NCBI GenBank assembly: GCA_027490875.1
Contig: JAIXXE010000023.1
Location: forward strand, 1-14,830
Direction: 5' to 3'
Source of the DNA: Alphaproteobacteria bacterium
GTDB lineage: Bacteria; Pseudomonadota; Alphaproteobacteria; UBA2136; UBA6156
Length of the DNA stretch: 14,830 nt
This document shows, piece after piece, positions 5,032 through 11,722 of this stretch. Each line of letters opens with the position of its first letter. Position 1 is the stretch's first letter. Both the position numbers and the translations under genes were made by a program. Under the pieces are notes generated by a model that searched no databases, was not told where the DNA came from, and saw only the letters and a list, made by a program, of their open reading frames with translations.

Positions 5032-5045
5032 GGAACAGCCCAGCT

Positions 5046-5471
5046 TTAACGTTTGCTGAACTGGGTAGAACGGCGGGCCTTGTGCTTCCCGTACTTTTTG
5101 CTTTCCACCACGCGGGAGTCGCGGGTGAGGAAGCCGAGCTTTTTGAGGGCTGGACGGTTAGCCTTGTCGTAGATTTCCAATGCCTTGGCAATGCCATGGC
5201 GCAGGGCACCGGCTTGGCCACTCAGGCCCCCGCCGTTGCAACGGGCATTGATGTCGAACTTACCGGCCATGTCGATGGCGAAGAACGGCTGGTTGGTAAT
5301 CATCTGGAGTACAGGCCGACCGAAGTACTCTTCCAGCTTGCGCCCATTGATGGTGATTTGGCCTTTACCTTTGGTAAGCCAGACCCGGGCGGTGCTGGTT
5401 TTGCGCTTGCCCGTGGCGTAAAAACGACCGGCTTTGGCGTTGGTGGCTTCAATATTTTTAGCGATGCTCAT
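5046..5471 (-). CDS. rpsI: 30S ribosomal protein S9
   Basis: A 141-residue S9 with a short N-terminal extension (residues 1-16) as seen in alphaproteobacteria. Core motifs are Y-A-T-G-K-R-K-T-S-T-A-R-V (18-30), G-G-G-L-S-G-Q-A-G-A-L-R-H-G-I-A (80-95) and the basic tail R-D-S-R-V-V-E-S-K-K-Y-G-K-H-K-A-R-R. The terminal F-S-K-R is the conserved tail that reaches the P-site tRNA. It starts 11 bases after rplM, with AGAGG 6 bases before the ATG, so the canonical rplM-rpsI operon is intact. It ends at a strong terminator. Confidence 0.98.
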   Translation of the reverse strand: MSIAKNIEATNAKAGRFYATGKRKTSTARVWLTKGKGQITINGRKLEEYFGRPVLQMITNQPFFAIDMAGKFDINARCNGGGLSGQAGALRHGIAKALEIYDKANRPALKKLGFLTRDSRVVESKKYGKHKARRSTQFSKR

Positions 5472-5482
5472 GGTGGGCCTCT

Positions 5483-5938
5483 CTACTTACCGGCTTGATC
5501 GGCTTGAATGGTGATGGGGTTTTGGGCTGCATGGGGGTGTTTGCTACCCTTATAGATATGCAGTTTTCCAGCCATGCTGCGGGCCAAGGGGCTATCCTTG
5601 GGCAGCATGCGGGTTACGGCACGCTCAATCACGCGCTCGGGGTGTGCCCCCTTAAGCTCATCGCCAGCGATGATGGTTTTGAGGCCACCAACCCAACTGG
5701 TGTGGTAATGAAATTCCATGTTTTTCATCTTGTTGCCGCTCAGTTTCACCTGCTCGGCATTCAGCACCACCACATGGTCGCCGCCATCAACGTGGGGGGT
5801 GTAGGTGGGCTTGTGCTTGCCGCGCAACAGGGTGGCAATCTGGGTTGCCAAGCGGCCAAGGGGCACGCCGGCTGCGTCAATTACCAACCAGCCATGTTTG
5901 GCTTCGGCGGGCTTTTGGCTATGGGTCAGATTCATCAT
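5483..5938 (-). CDS. rplM: 50S ribosomal protein L13
   Basis: A 151-residue L13. Conserved segments are W-L-V-I-D-A-A-G-V-P-L-G-R-L-A (17-31), L-R-G-K-H-K-P-T-Y-T-P-H-V-D-G-G-D-H (38-55), S-W-V-G-G-L-K (81-87), R-M-L-P-K-D-S-P-L (110-118) and Y-K-G-S-K-H-P-H-A-A-Q-N-P (129-141). L13 binds 23S rRNA early in assembly and in E. coli represses its own mRNA leader. The gene begins ATG-ATG; the first ATG (5938) is preferred because AAGG lies 8 bases upstream of it, but the second (5935) is equally readable. Further upstream codons in frame have no similarity. It is the first gene of rplM-rpsI. Its leader contains nested inverted repeats touching the ribosome-binding site (see that feature). Confidence 0.97.
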   Translation of the reverse strand: MMNLTHSQKPAEAKHGWLVIDAAGVPLGRLATQIATLLRGKHKPTYTPHVDGGDHVVVLNAEQVKLSGNKMKNMEFHYHTSWVGGLKTIIAGDELKGAHPERVIERAVTRMLPKDSPLARSMAGKLHIYKGSKHPHAAQNPITIQADQAGK

Positions 5939-5949
5939 AGCAGTTACCT

Positions 5950-5999
5950 TTATCAACATTGTTCATGTGCTTGAAGATTCAAGCTTAAGCGATTGATAA
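5950..5999 (-). promoter_or_regulatory. Nested inverted repeats in the rplM leader, next to its SD
   Basis: TTATCAA (5950-5956) is complementary to TTGATAA (5993-5999). Inside lies a 7-bp repeat, GCTTGAA (5969-5975) with TTCAAGC (5978-5984), and the 8-base palindrome GCTTAAGC (5983-5990). On the mRNA the outer helix ends in TTGATAA, whose last bases overlap the AAAGG of the rplM ribosome-binding site. This arrangement suits translational autoregulation by L13, or a DNA-binding operator; both are inference. Confidence 0.4.
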
Positions 6000-6004
6000 C
6001 ATTT

Positions 6005-6031
6005 GCTATACAAACACTTAGGCACCTGCAA
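6005..6031 (-). promoter_or_regulatory. Candidate promoter of rplM-rpsI
   Basis: On the minus strand TTGCAG (6031-6026) and TATAGC (6010-6005) are present, but the 15-base spacer is short. A start near 5998 would place the outer leader helix at the very 5' end of the mRNA. Confidence 0.28.
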
Positions 6032-6124
6032 CCGCATGGATTGCGCGGGTTTCGCCATCCACCCGTGGGGGGCTTGTGGAGGTTTTTGGGGAGTTTGTCA
6101 AGGCAAGGCCCTTGAAAATCTGAC

Positions 6125-6130
6125 TAAAAT
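6125..6130 (+). promoter_or_regulatory. Candidate -10 box of the C93 peptidase gene
   Basis: TAAAAT is a 5/6 match to the -10 consensus. There is no good -35 at 16-18 bases; TTGTCA (6095-6100) is too far. A transcript start near 6137 would include the entire SD-masking hairpin. Confidence 0.3.
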
Positions 6131-6151
6131 ACCTATCTAGGAAGGATCGTG

Positions 6152-6207
6152 CCCCTCTGGCCCGGTCTGCACCGCCTACGCGGTTTGTAGGCCAACTCTG
6201 GGAGGGG
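6152..6207 (+). promoter_or_regulatory. Leader hairpin that can mask the SD of the C93 peptidase gene
   Basis: Three helices stack: CCCCTC (6152-6157) with GAGGGG (6202-6207); TGGCC (6158-6162) with GGCCA (6190-6194); and ACCGC (6171-6175) with GCGGT (6180-6184) closed by CTAC. The outer helix consumes GGAGGGG (6201-6207), the only ribosome-binding site before the ATG at 6211. The 3' strand has a 7-base bulge (6195-6201) and the inner loop is asymmetric (8 and 5 bases). The shape suits a thermosensor, a ligand-binding leader or a protein-controlled switch. I do not recognise a known riboswitch consensus, including the cyclic-di-GMP classes. Confidence 0.5.
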
Positions 6208-6210
6208 TTA

Positions 6211-6807
6211 ATGTTCTACCGTTTTTGGGCCCCCTTACTGGGGGCTATATTGATGGCCTGCGCCAGCCAAGCCATGGCCCACTCTGCCCCCATGGCGCAG
6301 GTGAACCCGCAGGGTGACCACCGGTCGCCGCGCGGTTGGGTGGCGTTTTGTGCCCAACCCGAATATGCTGCATTGTGCAAGGTGAATACCGCCGAGCCTG
6401 CCGCAGTGGCCATGACACCTGCCAAGTGGTTGCAGGTGTGGGGCATCAACCGTTGGGTTAATGCCACCCTGCGACCAGGCACCGACCTTGAGCAGTGGGG
6501 GTTTGCCGAGGTGTGGACGCTGGGTGAGACCGGCGCGGGTGACTGCGAGGAATATGCGTTGCTCAAGCGGCAGCACCTCGTCGCGCTTGGGTTCCCGGCC
6601 CGCGCCCTGCGCCTAACACTGGTGCTGGATGAAGCGCAACAGGGCCACTTGGTCTTGATGCTCCGCACCACGGCGGGCGACTTCATCCTCGACAACGTGG
6701 ATGAGCGGGTGCTGCCGTGGCATCAGGTTCGGCATGTTCTCGTGAAAAGGGAACGGCAGGACCAAGTGGGGTGGATTGCCCTGCGCGACACTGCAGCAAG
6801 CAACTAA
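6211..6807 (+). CDS. Secreted transglutaminase-like cysteine peptidase, family C93 (LapG-type)
   Basis: A 198-residue protein. Residues 1-23 form a signal peptide with a hydrophobic core and a good signal-peptidase I site after A-M-A. An alternative lipobox ending in Cys17 is poor because Met precedes Ala. The mature part matches bacterial transglutaminase-like cysteine peptidases common in alphaproteobacteria: R-G-W-V-A-F-C (41-47), the helix around W-G-I-N-R-W-V-N (77-84), G-D-C-E-E-Y-A-L-L-K-R (110-120), G-H-L-V-L (145-149) and L-D-N (160-162). The inferred triad is Cys112, His146 and Asp161, with spacing close to LapG. LapG-type enzymes cut large adhesins at the surface under control of cyclic di-GMP through LapD. 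No adhesin or LapD gene is visible here. The SD GGAGG lies 5 bases before the ATG and inside a hairpin. A bidirectional terminator follows. Confidence 0.85.
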   Translation: MFYRFWAPLLGAILMACASQAMAHSAPMAQVNPQGDHRSPRGWVAFCAQPEYAALCKVNTAEPAAVAMTPAKWLQVWGINRWVNATLRPGTDLEQWGFAEVWTLGETGAGDCEEYALLKRQHLVALGFPARALRLTLVLDEAQQGHLVLMLRTTAGDFILDNVDERVLPWHQVRHVLVKRERQDQVGWIALRDTAASN

Positions 6808-6808
6808 A

Positions 6809-6839
6809 AAAAGGGCCCGGCATTTTGCTGGGCCCTTTT
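6809..6839. terminator. Bidirectional terminator between convergent genes
   Basis: AAGGGCCCGGC pairs with GCTGGGCCCTT across 6811-6837 with one G-T pair and a 5-base loop. A-rich sequence precedes it and TTTT follows it. It therefore serves both the C93 peptidase gene (plus) and the phasin gene (minus). Confidence 0.9.
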
Positions 6840-6855
6840 GCTATTGAGCGGTTGC

Positions 6856-7320
6856 TTAGGCTTTGCTGGCTGGCTTGCTGGCGGCTTTGGCACTGTTCCA
6901 GCTCATCCCCTGCAGCAACGATGGGCTGATGAGGTCGGTGCACTGGCTTTGGGTTTTTTGCCATTGGCTGGCCATCTGTTGAGCCGTCATTTGGGCCTTT
7001 TCGGCAGCCTTTTGGCCTAACTGGGTTTGCTTTTGCATATACTCATCCAACCCCTTGGCCGAAGAAAGTTCGCGCATGGCGCCGATGCAATCTTCCATAC
7101 TGCTTTGGCAATATTGCATTTGGGCTTCGGTGCATTTGCTCATGGTTTCAGTAAGCAGCGAGCCGACCTGTTTCATGGCTTCCAGGCTTGGTTGTTCACT
7201 GGTCATCATGGGTTGCATGGCCATCATCTTCTGCCACTGTTGCGACATTTGCTGCCAATTTTGCTGCATGGCCTGCTGCATATGAGATGGATCGAACATT
7301 TTGGTGAAGTCGGGGGTCAT
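6856..7320 (-). CDS. Phasin family protein (PHA granule-associated)
   Basis: A 154-residue protein unusually rich in Met and Gln, predicted almost entirely helical. The section around residues 51-122 (V-G-S-L-L-T-E-T-M-S-K, then S-S-A-K-G-L-D-E-Y-M-Q-K-Q-T-Q-L-G-Q-K-A-A-E-K-A) has the amphipathic pattern of phasin-2-type proteins. The tail A-A-S-K-P-A-S-K-A is the Ala/Lys/Pro type typical of phasins. Phasins coat polyhydroxyalkanoate granules and control their size. Proximity to phaC (about 2.5 kb away) supports the call. The ATG at 7320 has AGGGA 7 bases upstream. The first 45 residues are a Met/Gln-rich stretch not usual for phasins. Four Cys residues (63, 71, 78, 127) are also uncommon. 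The stop is followed by a shared bidirectional terminator. Confidence 0.78.
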   Translation of the reverse strand: MTPDFTKMFDPSHMQQAMQQNWQQMSQQWQKMMAMQPMMTSEQPSLEAMKQVGSLLTETMSKCTEAQMQYCQSSMEDCIGAMRELSSAKGLDEYMQKQTQLGQKAAEKAQMTAQQMASQWQKTQSQCTDLISPSLLQGMSWNSAKAASKPASKA

Positions 7321-7347
7321 GGAGCAATCCCTGTTGGTTGTTGTTGC

Positions 7348-7381
7348 GTATAAAATGCCTGAGGGGTTTAGCGCTTGTCAA
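7348..7381 (-). promoter_or_regulatory. Candidate promoter of the phasin gene
   Basis: A perfect minus-strand TTGACA lies at 7381-7376. The AT-rich -10 region reads CATTTTATAC downstream; the best hexamers there give spacers of 18-22 bases, so the exact -10 is uncertain. It lies in the 107-base gap after the DAO-like gene, which has no terminator, so read-through is also possible. Confidence 0.38.
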
Positions 7382-7427
7382 GCATTTTTGTGCACTGCAC
7401 TATACCGAGGGAGCAGGGTGTAACATC

Positions 7428-8690
7428 CTATGTTTTCTTCACCGAGGCCATCTGGATCTTGGGCTTGTTACCCCCCGTCACGCGGGGGGTTTGAGACTGC
7501 CCCGTCACCTCTTTGGAAACCATCCTGACCTCGGTCGCCCGTTTCACTTCGGGCGGGGCAACATCCGTTACATTGCCACGGGTCTCGACTGCGGCCGCTT
7601 TACTGGTATCGGCCACTGACGTTGGTGGCCTTTCTGGAAAGTCGAGGCTTTCTGGAACTGCGAGAGCGACTTCGGCCATCCGCTGTGGGGCATAGGGTCC
7701 TGCTTGGTATTCTTCCAAATCCCATAATTCCATCACCCGTTCAATCAGGGCGGGCGCATAAAGCCCTGCGCGTACCCCCATGCCCCCCAGCAGCCACACG
7801 GCGCTGTCGGGCGTGAGCGGCCCGACCAGTGGCAAGGAATCGGGCATGAGCCACTCTACCCAAGCGCTGGCACTTGGTGGGGCAATATCGGGCCGTGCCA
7901 ACAACGGCAGCAGCTGTTGCCCATGCTGGGCCAACGCCGCCACCGTGGCCTGGTCGGCATCGGGGGAGGCATTGGCCTGACGAGGGTCGGCCAAACCATC
8001 GTACCAAAGGTGCAAGTTGGTGGTGGTTAACTGAAACCATGCGTGGCCCTTGGGCATGCGGTGCAGCAGCTGCAAGGGGGCCTCGGGCAGTGGCAGCGGT
8101 TCGGTTAGGCTCCAGCTTAAGCAATGGCTGCGGCGGGGCTTGAGGCCAAGGGCGGGAATCAGCTGTGCGGCCAGCGCCATATCGGTGAGCGTGGTCAGTT
8201 CGGCTTCCAGCCACGCGAGGGAAAGATTTGTTGGTAAGGGCTGCGGGCGCTGCCCCTTTTGGGCCAGCGATTGCAGCAGGGATTCGTGCAACCCAGCGGC
8301 CAGCAGCGGGGCCTCGGCCTGCCAACGTACCCCCTGCACCAGTTTAGGTTGTAACCCGAGCGGTGGCGTTTCCAGATAGCTGGTTGGTTCGCCGGCCAGG
8401 GTGTCGAGCAGTGCTTCCTCGTGCAGCTTGGCTACACGGCCGGGTGTGGTGGCCAAGTCGGCCAAAGGTGCCTTGGCAAGCAGTGGCAGTGGGTTAAGGC
8501 TAGCAGCCCGGCGCCACAAAGCCCGGCTGACCTGCGCCAAGCCTAAGGTTGGGCCGGGGAGCAGGGTTAAATCGGGCAGCAGTGTGGCGAAAGAGGATTG
8601 ATTGCTGGCATACCAAACAACCGCAACCTCGCGTTCCAGCAAGGCTTGTACCAGCAGGCAGGCTGTGAGTGAGTGGCCAATCACCCGCAT
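7428..8690 (-). CDS. Degenerate FAD-dependent oxidoreductase-like protein (DAO fold)
   Basis: A 420-residue protein. The N-terminus R-V-I-G-H-S-L-T-A-C-L-L-V-Q-A-L-L (2-18) occupies the place of the dinucleotide-binding G-x-G-x-x-G, but the second and third glycines are replaced by Ser and Ala. The C-terminal half contains M-P-D-S-L-P-L-V-G-P (282-291) and W-L-L-G-G-M-G-V-R-A-G-L-Y-A-P-A-L (299-315). These correspond to the P-D-G-L-P-x-I-G-P and G-x-G-x-x-G-L-x-x-A-P segments of D-amino-acid oxidase, glycine oxidase and MnmC-C relatives. Residues from about 345 are a low-complexity, Lys-rich tail with no known domain. The fold is recognisable but FAD binding is doubtful. It starts 4 bases after the stop of the homoserine-dehydrogenase-like gene, so the two are one operon and probably translationally coupled. 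No terminator follows. It could be a pseudoenzyme, or a highly divergent but active oxidoreductase. Confidence 0.6.
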   Translation of the reverse strand: MRVIGHSLTACLLVQALLEREVAVVWYASNQSSFATLLPDLTLLPGPTLGLAQVSRALWRRAASLNPLPLLAKAPLADLATTPGRVAKLHEEALLDTLAGEPTSYLETPPLGLQPKLVQGVRWQAEAPLLAAGLHESLLQSLAQKGQRPQPLPTNLSLAWLEAELTTLTDMALAAQLIPALGLKPRRSHCLSWSLTEPLPLPEAPLQLLHRMPKGHAWFQLTTTNLHLWYDGLADPRQANASPDADQATVAALAQHGQQLLPLLARPDIAPPSASAWVEWLMPDSLPLVGPLTPDSAVWLLGGMGVRAGLYAPALIERVMELWDLEEYQAGPYAPQRMAEVALAVPESLDFPERPPTSVADTSKAAAVETRGNVTDVAPPEVKRATEVRMVSKEVTGQSQTPRVTGGNKPKIQMASVKKT

Positions 8691-8694
8691 GGCG

Positions 8695-9771
8695 TTAGCC
8701 TACCAGTCGCAAGGGCATTGCTACGGCAGCTTCTTGCCACGGCTGAACCAAGGGTACCGCCAAGGTGCCTTCGGGCCAGACCTGTGGGCCCTGGATGGCC
8801 ACCACGCGGGCCCACCCAGCTGCGGTATGGCGCTGGGTTTGCTCGGCGGCCACGGTTGGTACGGCACCGCGCCCTAGCATTAGCCAATATGTGGGGGCAA
8901 CAGTATGTGGTTGCACCATGCCGGCTGATAGGACTGCGCGCTTCTGCCCCGCCAAAAAGGCCTGAATGGCCAATACGGCGGCGGCGGCATCGCCGCCCGT
9001 GGCAGGGGCTTCCAGCGTAAGCATACCCGCCAACGTGTGGGCCAACACCTGCGGCTGCGCCCCTTGCCAACTATGCTGCGCGGGGAGCGCCAACAGGCCG
9101 GTGCGGATTTGCGTAGAGGTTATACTGGCGCCATAGGCCAACTTAAGCCCTAAGCTGTGCACCATCGGGAGCCAAGAAGGGTCGAGGTCGTCGAGGCCAT
9201 AGCGCGGCTGCTGACCAATATCGGGCCAGACGCCTTGCCATGCGGCCAGCAGGGCATGGGCCAGCAGGTGCGTGCGCTTGCCGTGGGCATCGGACATATC
9301 GGCACCACGGGCTTGCAGGTGGCGGAGGGCTTGCTCGGGCGCTTCTTGCCGCGCATGGCAGCGGGCAAGCGCCTGCTGGGCCGCCCCGGGCATCAACAGC
9401 GTAGCCTGCGTTGCTTGCCATGCCTGCAACAGGGCTGGTGCCCCGCCCAAGCCATGCGCGGCAATCGCAAAAAACACCCCCTGCCCGGCCGCCGCCTGGG
9501 CCAGCATCGCCCCTTGGGTGGCGGCCAGGAGTGGGCTGCCCACCACCAAGCCCATCCCTTGCGCCAGGGTCTGCATGGCGGCTTCGCGCGCGAGACTAAG
9601 GCCTTCAATAAATTCTAAGCACAGATGTGCGTCTGGCAGGCGCTCGCCGGGAGTATAGGTGGCCTGTTGCCGCACACTGGCCACGCCTGGCATGGCCGCC
9701 AAGCGGGCCGCGAGGGCCCGTACGGCAAGGCCTTCGCCCAAGATGAGTAACCGTGTGGCAGTTGTGCGCAT
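8695..9771 (-). CDS. Degenerate homoserine-dehydrogenase-like protein
   Basis: A 358-residue protein whose whole length can be laid on homoserine dehydrogenase. L-L-I-L-G-E-G-L-A-V (8-17) stands for the NAD(P)-binding G-x-G-x-x-G, with the last Gly lost. A-Q-G-M-G-L-V-V-G-S-P-L-L-A (70-83) stands for the segment that normally reads V-T-A-N-K; the catalytic-site Asn-Lys is replaced by Ser-Pro. A-A-H-G-L-G-G-A-P-A-L (104-114) stands for the A-G-G-I-P helix. G-A-D-M-S-D-A-H-G-K (156-165) stands for the D-x-D-G-x-D-A-A-H-K substrate loop. E-A-P-A-T-G-G-D-A-A-A-A-V-L (254-267) stands for the G-P-G-A-G-G-x-A-T-A motif. A degenerate ACT-like end may follow T-Y-W-L-M-L (294-299). Alignment is by eye. 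It probably cannot catalyse the threonine/methionine pathway step. It is divergent from phaC, has no clear ribosome-binding site, and is followed 4 bases later by the DAO-like gene. Confidence 0.55.
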   Translation of the reverse strand: MRTTATRLLILGEGLAVRALAARLAAMPGVASVRQQATYTPGERLPDAHLCLEFIEGLSLAREAAMQTLAQGMGLVVGSPLLAATQGAMLAQAAAGQGVFFAIAAHGLGGAPALLQAWQATQATLLMPGAAQQALARCHARQEAPEQALRHLQARGADMSDAHGKRTHLLAHALLAAWQGVWPDIGQQPRYGLDDLDPSWLPMVHSLGLKLAYGASITSTQIRTGLLALPAQHSWQGAQPQVLAHTLAGMLTLEAPATGGDAAAAVLAIQAFLAGQKRAVLSAGMVQPHTVAPTYWLMLGRGAVPTVAAEQTQRHTAAGWARVVAIQGPQVWPEGTLAVPLVQPWQEAAVAMPLRLVG

Positions 9772-9874
9772 TAGTAAGATGTTTAAGCTGTTTTTTGTTG
9801 ATAAGGGCTTGTGTGGAGGGCACCACCTAGCCTAGGGTTGCTTAACAATAAAAGCCAGCAAGGTTCCTTCGCAA

Positions 9875-11653
9875 ATGTCTTCTTCTGCCAGACCCAATTC
9901 TTCCTTTCAGGCCATGGCCGATTTAACACAAAACGCCATGACTGCGCTGGCCAAGGCTGGGGTGAAGGTACCCGCCACTCTGGCCCCCACCCAGGCCATG
10001 CTGGCGGCCTTTGCAGCCACCACCGAGGCCCTGCAACGCGACCCGCACGCGCTGTTGCGCCAAACCCTGACGTATCATCAGCAGCAATTGGCGCTCTATG
10101 CCAACATGCTGGAGCGCGCTATGGGTAAAGAGGTGGCAGCCGTGATTACGCCTGCCAAAGACGACCGCCGCTTCGCGCATGAGAGTTGGCAGTTGCCCTT
10201 CTTTGATTTACTCAAGCAAAGCTACCTGTTGGCCAGCGATTATGTCACCACTGCTGTCGCCAGTGCCCAGTTGAACAACCCTCAACAGAAAATGCAGGCC
10301 GAGTTTTATACCCGCCAGTTTTTGGAACTGCTCTCCCCCGCCAATGTGTTGATGACCAACCCTGAAGCGCTTTACACCGCCATGGCCACGCAGGGCGAAA
10401 GCCTGCTGAGTGGCATGAAGAACCTGCTGGAGGATATGCAACATGGCAAGATTGCGATGGTAGACAAAAAGCCCTTTGTGGTGGGCGAGACCATTGCCAT
10501 CACCAAGGGCGAAGTGGTGTTGCGCAATCGCTTGGTGGAGGTGATTCAGTACCAGCCCACCACCGCCAAGGTTCATGCGACGCCGCTGGTGATTTGCCCC
10601 CCTTGGATTAACCGTTTTTATGTGCTGGATTTACAAGCCCACAACAGCCTGGTGAAGTACCTGGTGGATCAAGGCTTTCAGGTTTTTATGGTCAGTTGGA
10701 AGAACCCCGACGCCAGCTACAAGGATGTTGGCTTTGAGGATTATATTAAGGAAGGTCTGGTGCCAGCAGTGAATTGCGCCAACGCCATTTGCAACACCAC
10801 GCAGGCCAATGTAGTGGGCTACTGCATTGGCGGCACCATGGTGTTTGCGGCCCTCGCCGCCTTGCAAAGCAAGTTTGGGAGTGCGGCCAAGTCGCCGGTT
10901 AAATCGGCGACCTTCCTCACCACCCTTTCCGACTTTGCCAATGCGGGCGAACTGCGGGTGTTTACCGACGATGCGCAAGTGGCTGCGCTCGAAGCCAAAA
11001 TGCAGCAGGATGGCGTACTGGACGGCAAGGAAATGGCCAGCACCTTTAGTTTACTGCGTGCCAACGACTTGGTGTGGAACTTTGTGGTAAGTAATTACCT
11101 ACTGGGCAAGCAGCCAATGCCTTTTGATATTCTGGTGTGGAATGACGACAGCACCCGCATGCCCGCCGCGATGCACAGCTGGTACCTGCGTAAACTGTAC
11201 GTCGAAAACGCCTTGGCCAAGCCCAATGCCGTCACCTTGCTGGGGGAAAAGATTGACCTCAGCACGCTGGAGTACCCGATGTATATGCTCAGTGCGCTGA
11301 ACGACCACATTACGCCGTGGGAGAGTTGCTTTGCCCCCTTTGCCAAAATGGCCAGTGGCAATAAGCGCTTGGCCGTGACCAAGGCCGGGCACGTGGCCGG
11401 TGTGGTTAGCCCCCCCACCCCTGCGGGCAAACCAGTTAAGCGTAGCTTTTGGGTTGGCGGGTTGAATAAGGGCCAGACCGACCCGCAAAAGTGGCTGGCC
11501 TCGGCCACCGAAACCCCCGACAGCTGGTGGCCCGATTACGCCCAGTGGCTCGGCGGCCAGAGCGGCGAGCAGGTTGCCGCCCCCAAAGCCCTAGGCAACA
11601 AGGCCTACCAGCCTGTGTGCCCAGCGCCAGGGGTCTATGTGAAGGAACAATAG
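9875..11653 (+). CDS. phaC: Class I poly(3-hydroxyalkanoate) synthase
   Basis: A 592-residue polymerase that joins hydroxyacyl-CoA units into PHA at the granule surface. The alpha/beta-hydrolase core carries the lipase-like box G-Y-C-I-G-G (315-320) with nucleophile Cys317. The general base and acid positions are Asp477 (A-L-N-D-H-I-T-P-W) and His506 (K-A-G-H-V-A-G-V). P-W-I-N-R-F-Y-V-L-D-L (243-253) and the class I ending are also present. The N-terminal domain (about 1-200) is the variable part. The length suits class I, which works without PhaE or PhaR. The ATG at 9875 has AAGG (9860-9863) at 11 bases, slightly far; ATG at 9914 is an alternative. The 103-base gap to the divergent homoserine-dehydrogenase-like gene must hold both promoters, but I cannot pick a convincing one. 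No phaA, phaB or phaR is in the window; the phasin lies beyond the two divergent genes. Confidence 0.97.
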   Translation: MSSSARPNSSFQAMADLTQNAMTALAKAGVKVPATLAPTQAMLAAFAATTEALQRDPHALLRQTLTYHQQQLALYANMLERAMGKEVAAVITPAKDDRRFAHESWQLPFFDLLKQSYLLASDYVTTAVASAQLNNPQQKMQAEFYTRQFLELLSPANVLMTNPEALYTAMATQGESLLSGMKNLLEDMQHGKIAMVDKKPFVVGETIAITKGEVVLRNRLVEVIQYQPTTAKVHATPLVICPPWINRFYVLDLQAHNSLVKYLVDQGFQVFMVSWKNPDASYKDVGFEDYIKEGLVPAVNCANAICNTTQANVVGYCIGGTMVFAALAALQSKFGSAAKSPVKSATFLTTLSDFANAGELRVFTDDAQVAALEAKMQQDGVLDGKEMASTFSLLRANDLVWNFVVSNYLLGKQPMPFDILVWNDDSTRMPAAMHSWYLRKLYVENALAKPNAVTLLGEKIDLSTLEYPMYMLSALNDHITPWESCFAPFAKMASGNKRLAVTKAGHVAGVVSPPTPAGKPVKRSFWVGGLNKGQTDPQKWLASATETPDSWWPDYAQWLGGQSGEQVAAPKALGNKAYQPVCPAPGVYVKEQ

Positions 11654-11722
11654 GGCTTGACCGGGCCCCTCAAGGGCCGTTACAGAAATCTATCTTCTGT
11701 TCCTCTTACTAGGGAGACCACC

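Noticed and set aside
6158..6172. Sigma-54-type promoter (GG and GC elements) before the C93 peptidase gene
   Set aside because: The GG-to-GC distance is two bases short of the required spacing, and the bases are explained by the leader hairpin.
7470..7492. GC-rich hairpin near the end of the DAO-like gene as a terminator
   Set aside because: It lies inside the coding region, 40 bases before the stop, and has no T-run on the minus strand.
9157..9618. Plus-strand open frames opposite the homoserine-dehydrogenase-like gene
   Set aside because: GC-rich antisense shadows; the minus frame shows family-like structure along its whole length and runs in an operon.
11095..11508. Minus-strand open frames opposite phaC
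   Set aside because: They are antisense to conserved PHA synthase motifs, including the catalytic Asp and His region.
11657..11722. Longer N-terminus for the HAD phosphatase
   Set aside because: It starts almost at the phaC stop without an SD and adds residues unlike HAD proteins; the ATG at 11723 has a strong SD.
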